Shown in pieces: positions 17,495-25,283 of a DNA stretch of 64,000 bases (its first letter is position 1; every line of letters begins with the position of its first letter). This stretch comes from JBEDUK01 sp963781595 (GTDB taxonomy: Bacteria; Actinomycetota; UBA4738): NCBI GenBank assembly GCA_963781595.1, contig CAWAGG010000001.1, positions 1 to 64,000 on the forward strand. The letters run 5' to 3'. Position numbers and translations under genes: made by a program. Below the pieces are notes generated by a model. The model saw only the letters and a list, made by a program, of their open reading frames with translations, was not told the origin of the DNA and did no database searches.

Positions 17495-20104
17495 ATGGAA
17501 TTCACCCTGAACGGCAAGCCGACGTCGGTCGAGCTCACGCCGGGGGCGAGCCTCCTCGAGGTGCTCCGGGGCGGCTGCGGCCTGACGTCGATGAAGGACG
17601 GCTGCGCGCCCGAGGGGTCGTGCGGCGCGTGCACCGTCGTCGTCGACGGCCGGGCGGTCGTGTCCTGTGCCCAGCCGGCGGAGCGCGCCTCGGGCAAGGC
17701 CGTGACGACCCAGGAGGGCCTCAGCGCCGATGAGCGCAGGCTCTGGGCCGACGCCTTCGTCGTGGCCGGCGCCTCGCAGTGCGGATTCTGCTCCCCTGGC
17801 ATCGTGATGAAGGCGGAAGCGCTCGTGTCGAAGAACGCGGACCCCACGCGCGAGGAGATCTCCCGGGCCCTCGCGGGGAACCTCTGCCGCTGCACGGGCT
17901 ACATCAAGATCGTCGACGCGATCCGGCTCGCGGCCGCGGCCAAGCGGGGCGAACCGATGCCCGAGGTCGATCGCAGCGGACGGGTCGGGTCGCGCACGGG
18001 ACGGTACGAGGGCGCGGCGCTGGCGCTCGGCGACAAGCCGTACGTGAACGACATGCGGGCCGATGACATGCTCCACGGCGCGATCCGGTTCTCCGATCAC
18101 CCTCGCGCCAAGATCCTCCGGATCGACACGTCGTCGGCCGAGGTGTATCCGGGCGTGGTCGCCGTCACGACGTGGAAGGACGTTCCGGGCGACCGGACCC
18201 AGGGTGCCATCACGCGGGACTGGCGGCAGTTCGTGGCCGAGGGCGAGGTGACGAGCTACGTCGGCGACATGCTCGCGGCGGTGGCCGCCGACACGCGTCA
18301 CGCGGCGCGCGAGGCCGCCGCGCTGATCCGGATCGAGTACGCGATGCTCGAGCCAGTCACCGATCCGTTCGACGCGATCGCCGACGGTGCGCCGATGCTG
18401 CACCCAGGCGGGAACGTACTGTCGGTCGCGGAGGTCAAGCGCGGGGAGGTCGACGCCGCCCTGGGCGCAGCTGCGCACGTGGTCACCGAGACGTTCCGGA
18501 CGCAGTTCATCGAACACGCGTTCCTCGAGCCCGAGTCCTGCTTGGCGGTCCCCCAGCCCGATGGACCGGACGGTCCGGCGCTCGACGTGTTCTCCCAGGG
18601 CCAGGGCGTGTGGGAGGACCGCCGGCAGATCGCCTCGTTCCTCGGACTGGAGGAGGACGCCGTCCGCGTGACGCAGGTCGCGGCGGGCGGGGCGTTCGGC
18701 GCGAAGGAGGATCTGAACGTCCAGGGCCACGCGGCGCTCCTTGCCATGATGACCGCACGGCCCGTCCTGCTGACGCTCTCGCGCAAGGAGAGCCTGTTCT
18801 TCCACTCGAAGCGGCACCCGCTCACGATGGAGTACACGGCCGGGTGCGACGCCGAGGGCCACCTGCTGGCGCTCCGCGCGCGGATCGTCGGGGACACCGG
18901 AGCCTACGCGAGCGTGGGCGACAAGGTGCTCGAGCGCGCCGCGGGACACGCGTGCAGCGCGTACGCGATCCCGAACGTCGACATCGAGGCCAGGGCCGTC
19001 TACACGAACAACCCCCCGTGCGGCGCGATGCGCGGGTTCGGCGTGAACCAGACGAACTTCGCGATGGAGGGCGTCCTTGACCTGCTCGCCGAGCTGGTCG
19101 GGATCGACGGCTGGGAGATCCGGTGGCGCAACGCCCTGGAGACCGGCGAGCGCTTCGGGACGGGCCAGCTCCTGGGGCCCGGTGTCGGGCTGAAGGCGAC
19201 GCTCCTGGCCGTGCAGGACGCCTACCGCTCGGCGCGGTTCGCCGGCATCGCCTGCGGCGTGAAGAACACGGGGATCGGGAACGGCATGACGGAGTACGGG
19301 AAGGCGGTGCTGCGGCCCGAGGCGGACGGCACGGTCACGCTGTTCCACTCCTGGACCGAGATGGGCCAGGGGTGCAACACGGCGCTCCAGCAGATCGCGT
19401 GCGAGGAGCTGGGGCTGCCCGCGGACCGCGTGCGGGTCGTCGTGGACACACGCCGCGAGCTGGACACCGGGCAGACCACCGCGTCGCGGTCCACGACGCT
19501 GGGTGGACGGGCGATCATCGCGGCGGCGGAGCGGCTCCGGGAGGCGCGGGCCGACGCGCCGCTCGAGGACCTCGCCGGACAGGAGTTCTACGGCGAGTTC
19601 GAGGTCGACTGGACCACGGCGAACGACGCACCCGAGCCCGTCACCCACATCGCGTACGCCTGGTGCACGCAGGTCGCGATCCTCGACGACGACGGGCGCC
19701 TGGTGAAGATGGTCGCCGCGCACGACGTCGGGAAGGCGATCAACCCCACGCTGGTCGAGGGCCAGATCGAGGGCGCGATCCACATGGGCCTGGGCCACGC
19801 GCTCAGCGAGGAGTTCGTCGTGGAGGGGGGCGTCCCGGTCACGGACACGCTCAAGTCGCTGAACATCATCCCGCCCGCAGGCATGCCCGAGGTCGAATGC
19901 CTCCTGATCGAGGAGCATCAGCCCGAGGGGCCGTACGGCGCGAAGGGCGTCGGCGAGGGACCGCTCGTCCCGACGGCCTCGGCCGTCGCCGGGGCGCTGT
20001 TCGCGTTCGACGGCGTCCGCAGGACGCGCCTGCCGATGAAGGATTCCTCCGCCGCGCGCGCCGCCGTTCCCCGACTCGAGACGGTCGGGGGCCGCTCGCG
20101 ATGA
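17495..20104 (+). CDS. xdhD: Fused [2Fe-2S]-molybdopterin hydroxylase, XdhD/selenium-dependent xanthine dehydrogenase type
   Basis: An 869-residue fusion. Residues 1-150 form the iron-sulfur subunit: C37, C43, C46 and C58 for the plant-type cluster, then C96, C99, C131 and C133 for the second cluster. The rest is the molybdenum-cofactor subunit with GGAFGAKEDLNVQGH, NPPCGAMRGFG and the catalytic Glu in GPYGAKGVGEGP. The fused order and length match E. coli XdhD and the selenium-dependent xanthine dehydrogenase family, in which selenium is a labile cofactor and not selenocysteine. It should hydroxylate hypoxanthine or xanthine, or run in reverse. Its stop overlaps ssnA by 4 bases, the same neighbour as in E. 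coli. Confidence 0.9.
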   Translation: MEFTLNGKPTSVELTPGASLLEVLRGGCGLTSMKDGCAPEGSCGACTVVVDGRAVVSCAQPAERASGKAVTTQEGLSADERRLWADAFVVAGASQCGFCSPGIVMKAEALVSKNADPTREEISRALAGNLCRCTGYIKIVDAIRLAAAAKRGEPMPEVDRSGRVGSRTGRYEGAALALGDKPYVNDMRADDMLHGAIRFSDHPRAKILRIDTSSAEVYPGVVAVTTWKDVPGDRTQGAITRDWRQFVAEGEVTSYVGDMLAAVAADTRHAAREAAALIRIEYAMLEPVTDPFDAIADGAPMLHPGGNVLSVAEVKRGEVDAALGAAAHVVTETFRTQFIEHAFLEPESCLAVPQPDGPDGPALDVFSQGQGVWEDRRQIASFLGLEEDAVRVTQVAAGGAFGAKEDLNVQGHAALLAMMTARPVLLTLSRKESLFFHSKRHPLTMEYTAGCDAEGHLLALRARIVGDTGAYASVGDKVLERAAGHACSAYAIPNVDIEARAVYTNNPPCGAMRGFGVNQTNFAMEGVLDLLAELVGIDGWEIRWRNALETGERFGTGQLLGPGVGLKATLLAVQDAYRSARFAGIACGVKNTGIGNGMTEYGKAVLRPEADGTVTLFHSWTEMGQGCNTALQQIACEELGLPADRVRVVVDTRRELDTGQTTASRSTTLGGRAIIAAAERLREARADAPLEDLAGQEFYGEFEVDWTTANDAPEPVTHIAYAWCTQVAILDDDGRLVKMVAAHDVGKAINPTLVEGQIEGAIHMGLGHALSEEFVVEGGVPVTDTLKSLNIIPPAGMPEVECLLIEEHQPEGPYGAKGVGEGPLVPTASAVAGALFAFDGVRRTRLPMKDSSAARAAVPRLETVGGRSR

Positions 20105-21448
20105 CGCTGGTCCTCTCGGGCGGAACCGTCGTCACGGCCCTCGATCCGCCGGCCGTGACGACCGCGGACGTCGCGATCGACGGCGGTCGCGTCAGCGAGG
20201 TCGCACCCGGCCTGGCCGCGGGCTCCGCCGAGCGGATCGACTGCGACGGCGCCGTCGTGATACCCGGGAACGTCTGCGGGCACACGCACCTGTACTCGGC
20301 CCTCGCCCGCGGGATGCCCTACCCGGCGGACCTGGCGGCGCCGGCGAACTTCGTCCAGATCCTGCAGCGCGTGTGGTGGCGCCTCGATCGCGCGCTGGAT
20401 GCGCCGAGCGTCCGGGCGTCGGCGCTGGTCGGCGCCATGGAGGCGCTCCTCGCCGGCACCACCACCCTGATCGACCACCACGCGTCGCCGAACGCGATCG
20501 ACGGCTCGCTCGACGTCGTCGCCGACGCGCTCGAAGAGGTCGGCGTGCGCTCGATCCTCTGCTACGAGACGACCGACCGAGACGGACCCGAGCGGGCGCG
20601 CGCGGGCCTGGAGGAGAATCGCCGATTCCTCGCCGCGACGGCCGGCGGGGACCGACCGCTCGCGCGGGGCATGGTCGGCGCCCACGCGTCCTTCACCCTG
20701 TCGCAGGAGACGCTCGCCGCGCTCGTCGACGCCGCGACCGAGGCCGGCGTCGGGCTCCACGTCCACGTGGCCGAGGACTCGGCGGACGAGGGCGACTGCG
20801 AGGCACGGTTCGGCAAGCCGGTGGTCGATCGGTTGGCCCACGCGGGAGCGCTGACCGATGCAGCCCTCCTGGCACACTGCGTCCACCTCCATCCGTCGGA
20901 GGTCGCGCAGGTCCGCACCGGCCGGCGCCACCGTGGCGCACAACGCGCGTTCGAACATGAACAACTCGGTCGGGCGCGCGGGGGTCACGGCCCTCGGCTC
21001 GAGCGTGATCCTCGGGACCGACGGGATCGGCTCGGACATGTTCGAGGAGTCTCGCGTCGCGTACTTCCGCCTGAGGGAAGACGACGTGTTCGCCGACATG
21101 GGATGGCCGCTGCAGGCGCTCGCGGCCGGGGCGCGGTTCGCCGGCCGGCGGTTCGGCGAACCGTCGATGGGCACGATCGTGGAGGGGGCGCCCGCGGACC
21201 TCGTGGTCCTCGATCGGCGCCCGCCGACCCCGCTCACCGCGGCGAACGCGGCAGGGCACTGGATCTTCGGGCTCTCGTCGTCGGCGGTCCGCGACGTGGT
21301 CCTCGGTGGCGACGTCGTGGTGCGGAACCGGTGCCTTACAAGGATCGACCAGGCCCGGATCGCGGCCGAGGCCGTGGACGTCGCGGCGCGGATGTGGGAG
21401 CGCCTCGAGGGGATCCCGGCGAATCCGTTCGAACCGGAGGGGAGGTGA
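20101..21448 (+). CDS. ssnA: SsnA-type amidohydrolase (guanine deaminase/chlorohydrolase-like), frameshifted
   Basis: About 448 residues once one extra base is removed. The first frame runs from ATG 20101 to about 20920: GHTHLYSALARG with metal ligands, WWRLDRALD, IDHHASP, ETTDR and HVHVAEDS. The second frame continues to 21448: VAHNARSNMNN, ILGTDGIGSDMFEE and AGHWIFGLSS. Both halves match E. coli SsnA throughout, including SNMNN and TDGIGSDMFEE. The shift lies at ACCGGCCGGCGCC (about 20916-20928), where one G is extra. The sequence is otherwise undamaged, so an error or very recent mutation is likely. It overlaps xdhD (ATGA) and precedes the LLM oxidoreductase by 4 bp. Confidence 0.88.
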
Positions 21449-21452
21449 CGAC

Positions 21453-22469
21453 GTGGCGGTGAGCAGCGAGGGCCGGGTCGCCCTGTACCTGCAGGACAAG
21501 CACCCGATCCGTGAGGGGATGGAGTACGCGCGCTACGCCGAGTCGCGCGGGTTCGAGGCCGTCTGGCAGGCGGAGAGCCGGCTGGTCCGGGAGGCGACCG
21601 TGCCGATGGCCGCGTACGCGGCCGTGACCGAGCGGATCAAGGTCGGCTCGGGCGTGGTGAACAACTGGACCAGGAACGTCGGGCTGCTGGCCGCGACGTT
21701 CTCGACGCTCGACGACCTGGCGCCGGGGCGGATCGTCCTCGGGATCGGCGCGTGGTGGGACCCCCTGGCGCGCAAGGTCGGGATCGAACGCCGCCACCCG
21801 CTCGGCGCGATGCGCGAGACGGTGGAGACCGTCCGGCGCCTCCTCGCGATGGAGCGGGTCAGCTTCGACGGCGAGTTCGTCCACCTCGACGACGTGGAGA
21901 TCGACATCGTGCACGGCGACCGTTCGCCGAAGGACGTCCCGATCTACGTCGGGGCCACAGGGATGAAGATGATGGAACTGGCCGGCGAGATCGCCGACGG
22001 CGTCGTCCTGAACTACATGGTCGGACCGAAGTACGACGCCGACGCGTTGAGCGCGCTGGCGGCCGGCGCGGCGCTCGCGGGCCGAAGCGTGGAGGACATC
22101 GACCGGCCGCAGCTGGTGGTGTGCTCGCTCGACCGCGACCGCGACGTGGCGCTGGACCGCGCCCGCGAGCTGCTGACGCAGTACCTGGGGCAGCAGCCGC
22201 ACATCATGAAGGCGAGCGGCGTCGATCCGGGCCTGATCGAGGCGATCGGCGAGGAGCTCACGTGGCCGGCGGGGCCCGAGGAGATCGCGCGGGCCAGCCG
22301 TCTGGTCCCCGACGACGCCGTCCAGATGATCTCCGCGTCCGGCACGCCCGAGGAGTGTCGCGCCAAGGTCCGCGAGTACGTCGACGCGGGGTGCACGTGC
22401 CCGATCCTGTACCCGCTCGGCGACGACGTGAAGGCGATGATCGACGCGTTCGCGGACGGGGAGTTCTGA
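21453..22469 (+). CDS. LLM-class flavin/F420-dependent oxidoreductase
   Basis: A 338-residue luciferase-like monooxygenase-fold protein close to the Mer (methylenetetrahydromethanopterin reductase)-type F420-dependent group. It shows FEAVWQAESRLVREATVPMAA, SGVVNNWTRN, the IVLGIGAWWDPLARKVG block and VPIYVGATGMKMMELAGE. The start GTG 21453 follows GGAGGGGAGG by about 6 bases. It is embedded between ssnA and the FAD subunit. Such enzymes move hydride between F420 or FMN and a substrate. A reduction or oxidation of the purine ring or of an opened intermediate is a reasonable inference, as no YgfK reductase is present. Cofactor (F420 versus FMN) cannot be read from the sequence. Confidence 0.85.
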   Translation: MAVSSEGRVALYLQDKHPIREGMEYARYAESRGFEAVWQAESRLVREATVPMAAYAAVTERIKVGSGVVNNWTRNVGLLAATFSTLDDLAPGRIVLGIGAWWDPLARKVGIERRHPLGAMRETVETVRRLLAMERVSFDGEFVHLDDVEIDIVHGDRSPKDVPIYVGATGMKMMELAGEIADGVVLNYMVGPKYDADALSALAAGAALAGRSVEDIDRPQLVVCSLDRDRDVALDRARELLTQYLGQQPHIMKASGVDPGLIEAIGEELTWPAGPEEIARASRLVPDDAVQMISASGTPEECRAKVREYVDAGCTCPILYPLGDDVKAMIDAFADGEF

Positions 22470-22475
22470 GCGGCG

Positions 22476-23360
22476 ATGGACGTCATGCTCCCGCGCAGCA
22501 TCGAGGAGGCGCTGGAGATGAAGGCCGCCAGGCCCGAAACGCTCCCGATCGCGGGGGGGACCGACCTGATGGTCGCGATCAACTTCGGCGACCTGCGGCC
22601 GGACGCCATCATGGACGTCTCCCATCTGGATGAGCTGCGCGGATGGCGCGTCGAGGACGGCGTGGCGTCGCTCGGCTCGGGCGTCACGTACGCGCGCGTC
22701 GTCCACGAGCTGGCCGGGTTCACGCCGCTCGTGCAGGCTTCGCGCTCGGTCGGATCGCCCCAGATCCGCAACCGCGGGACGGTCGGGGGGAACCTCGGCA
22801 CCGCGTCGCCGGCGGGCGACACCCTGCCGGTGCTCGCGTGCTACCGAGCCGACGTGACCGCGGCGAGCGCCGCCCGCGGCACGCGCCGCATCCCGATCCA
22901 GGACTTCCTGGTCGGGCCGAAGCGATCGGCGCTCGCGCCCGACGAGCTGATCCTCGGCGCCGAGTGGCGCGCCGAACGCGGGACGGGTTCGTTCTCGAAG
23001 ATCGGCACGCGCAACGCCATGGTGATCGCGGTTGCGAGCCTCTGCCTGCTGCTCGACGAGGACGAACGCACCGTCCGCGTGGCGCTCGGCTCGGTCGGCC
23101 CTACCGTCCTGCGCGCGCCGGAGGCGGAGGACTTCGCGGCCGACGCGATCGCCGCGGCGGGCGGGTGGGACGACCCGGCCGCGACGCTCGACGAGGCGAC
23201 GGTCGAGGCGTTCACGGAGCGCGTCGCGGCGGCCGCCCGGCCGATCGACGACGTGCGCGGGTCGGCCGCATACCGGCGGCACGGATGCCGAGTGCTCGCC
23301 GCGCGCGCGCTCAGGTGGGCGCTCGACGACCGGCGGTGGGCGGTGGTGATGGCGGGATGA
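22476..23360 (+). CDS. Xanthine dehydrogenase FAD-binding subunit
   Basis: A 294-residue CoxM/XdhB/YgfM-type FAD subunit that passes electrons from the iron-sulfur clusters to the acceptor. The FAD motifs are AGGTDLMV near residue 27 and SVGSPQIRNRGTVGGNLGTASPAGDTLP near 90-117. The C-terminal CO_deh_flav domain follows. It starts 7 bases after the LLM gene and precedes the [2Fe-2S] gene by 58 bp. With the next hydroxylase genes it makes a complete three-subunit dehydrogenase, and it may also serve the fused XdhD enzyme, as proposed for YgfM in E. coli. Confidence 0.92.
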   Translation: MDVMLPRSIEEALEMKAARPETLPIAGGTDLMVAINFGDLRPDAIMDVSHLDELRGWRVEDGVASLGSGVTYARVVHELAGFTPLVQASRSVGSPQIRNRGTVGGNLGTASPAGDTLPVLACYRADVTAASAARGTRRIPIQDFLVGPKRSALAPDELILGAEWRAERGTGSFSKIGTRNAMVIAVASLCLLLDEDERTVRVALGSVGPTVLRAPEAEDFAADAIAAAGGWDDPAATLDEATVEAFTERVAAAARPIDDVRGSAAYRRHGCRVLAARALRWALDDRRWAVVMAG

Positions 23361-23418
23361 CCCAGGGACAGCTCTCGCGGATGGTCAAGCTGGCTGACGA
23401 CCGGGCGGGTGCGTTCGG

Positions 23419-23892
23419 ATGCTGATCCGCGCCCGCGTCAACGGCGAGTGGCGCGAAGCCGACGTCTGGGAGGGTTCGAGCCTGCTCGCCTACCTGCGGG
23501 ACGGCCTCGGGCTCCGCGGCTCGAAGAACGCATGCGAGCAGGGCGAGTGTGGTTCCTGCTCGGCCTGGCTCGATGGCGAGGTCGTGTGTTCGTGCCTGGT
23601 CCTCGCGGCGCAGGCCGAGGGCCGCGAGGTTCGAACGATCGAGGCGCTCGCGCCCGAGGGCGCCCTGCACCCGGTCCAGCAGGCGTTCGTCGACGCGGGT
23701 GCCGTGCAATGCGGCTTCTGCACGCCGGGGCTCGTGGTCGCCGTCACCGACCTGCTCGACCGCACCCCGAACCCCAGCGAGGAGCGCGTCCGCGAGGCGC
23801 TGTCGGGGAACCTGTGCCGCTGCACCGGCTACCAGAAGATCTTCGACGCCGTCGCGCTGGCGGCGGCGAACCGGACCGGCGACGCCACGTGA
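23419..23892 (+). CDS. Xanthine dehydrogenase [2Fe-2S] subunit
   Basis: A 157-residue small subunit. Cluster 1 ligands are C39, C44, C47 and C57 in ACEQGECGSC and VVCSC. Cluster 2 ligands are C98, C101, C133 and C135 in QCGFCTPG and NLCRCTGY. Length and spacing match the XdhC/CoxS family. It starts at ATG 23419 and its stop overlaps the GTG of the following deaminase by 4 bases. It is a second, separate copy of the domain already fused in the XdhD-type protein. Confidence 0.94.
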   Translation: MLIRARVNGEWREADVWEGSSLLAYLRDGLGLRGSKNACEQGECGSCSAWLDGEVVCSCLVLAAQAEGREVRTIEALAPEGALHPVQQAFVDAGAVQCGFCTPGLVVAVTDLLDRTPNPSEERVREALSGNLCRCTGYQKIFDAVALAAANRTGDAT

Positions 23893-25283
23893 CTCCGGCC
23901 ATCCTGATCGAGGGGTGCGAGGTCGTCGCCACGATCGACGACGACGGCACCGAGATCGCGGGCGGTTCGATCCTGATCGAGGACGGCGTGATCGCCTGGG
24001 TCGGGTCCGGCGCACCCCCCGGCGCGCCGCCCGAGGGGATCGAGCGCGTCGACGGGCGCGGGACGGTGGCGGTCCCGGGGTTCGTGAACACCCACCACCA
24101 CCTGTATCAGACGATGACTCGGGTCCGGGCGCGCGGGTCCGGGCTGTTCGGCTGGCTCACGGAGCTGTACCCGGTCTGGGCCGGCCTCGACGTCGAGTGG
24201 TCCCGCGCGGCGACGATGGTCGGGCTGGCCGAGCTGGCGCTCTCCGGGTGCTCGACGTCCACGGACCATCCCTACCTGTACCCGTCGGGCTCCGGCGACC
24301 TGCTGGGAGCCCAGGTCGACGCGGCAGGCGAGATCGGGGTGCGGTTCCATCCGTGCCGCGGATCGATGGACCTCGGCGCGTCCGACGGCGGCCTCCCGCC
24401 GGACGAGGTGGTCGAACGCGCCGACGACGTCCTGGCCGCGACCGAGGACGCGGTTCGGCGTCACCACGATCCGGCGCCCGGTTCGATGCTGAGGATCGGC
24501 GTCGGGCCGTGCTCGCCGTTCTCCGTGACGCCCGAACTGATGCGCGGCTCCGCCGCGCTGGCGCGCACCCTCGGGGTCCGGCTGCACACGCATATCGCCG
24601 AGACGCTCGACGAGGAGCGGTTCTGCATCGAACGCTTCGGCGTCCGCCCATTGGACCTGCTGGACGACCTCGGGTTCCTCGGCGACGACGTCTGGCTCGC
24701 GCACTGCGTGCACCTGTCCGACGACGACGTCACGACGCTCGCGCGGACCGGGACCGGGGTCGCGCACTGCCCGACGTCGAACCTCCGGCTCGGCTCCGGC
24801 ATCGCCCGGGTCCGCGACCTGCTGGACGCCGGCGCGGCCGTCGGGCTCGGCGTCGACGGTTCGGCGTCGAACGACTCCGGCGACCTGCTCGCCGAGGCGC
24901 GCCAGGCGATGCTGGTGGCGCGGGCGGGCGGCGATCCGTCAGCGCTCTCCGACCGCGACGCGCTCCGGCTGGCGACCCGCGGCGGCGCGGCTTGCCTGGG
25001 CCGCGACGACCTTGGTTCGATCGAACGGGGGAAGCGCGGCGACGTCGCGCTGTTCGACGTGCAGGGCCTGGGGTTCGCCGGCGCCGAGGTCGACCCGGTC
25101 GCGGCGCTGCTGCATTGCCGGCCCGAGCGCGTCCGCGATCTGTTCGTCGAAGGGGAACGCGTCGTGGCCGGGGGCCGCTTGGCGAAGGCCGACGAGGACG
25201 GGATCGCAGTGGAGGGCCACCGCGTCGCGGAGCGGATCGCGGCACGTTCGCCGGCCGTCACGGGGTCGGGCGGGCCGTCATGA
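23889..25283 (+). CDS. 8-oxoguanine deaminase-like amidohydrolase
   Basis: A 464-residue metal-dependent amidohydrolase of the guanine deaminase/chlorohydrolase group. NTHHHLYQTMTR (68-79) resembles 8-oxoguanine deaminases. HIAE, LAHCVHL and the metal Asp in GVDGSASND follow in order. It starts GTG 23889, overlapping the [2Fe-2S] gene (GTGA), and its stop overlaps the large subunit gene (ATGA), so it is inserted within the dehydrogenase cistrons. Its product would be urate from 8-oxoguanine, or xanthine if it accepts guanine. The alternative annotation as a chlorohydrolase for atrazine-type compounds is less likely here. Confidence 0.87.
   Translation: MTPAILIEGCEVVATIDDDGTEIAGGSILIEDGVIAWVGSGAPPGAPPEGIERVDGRGTVAVPGFVNTHHHLYQTMTRVRARGSGLFGWLTELYPVWAGLDVEWSRAATMVGLAELALSGCSTSTDHPYLYPSGSGDLLGAQVDAAGEIGVRFHPCRGSMDLGASDGGLPPDEVVERADDVLAATEDAVRRHHDPAPGSMLRIGVGPCSPFSVTPELMRGSAALARTLGVRLHTHIAETLDEERFCIERFGVRPLDLLDDLGFLGDDVWLAHCVHLSDDDVTTLARTGTGVAHCPTSNLRLGSGIARVRDLLDAGAAVGLGVDGSASNDSGDLLAEARQAMLVARAGGDPSALSDRDALRLATRGGAACLGRDDLGSIERGKRGDVALFDVQGLGFAGAEVDPVAALLHCRPERVRDLFVEGERVVAGGRLAKADEDGIAVEGHRVAERIAARSPAVTGSGGPS

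Noticed and set aside
17495..20104. Selenocysteine codon in the selenium-dependent-type hydroxylase
   Set aside because: The reading frame has no internal TGA. In this family selenium is a labile ligand, not a coded residue.
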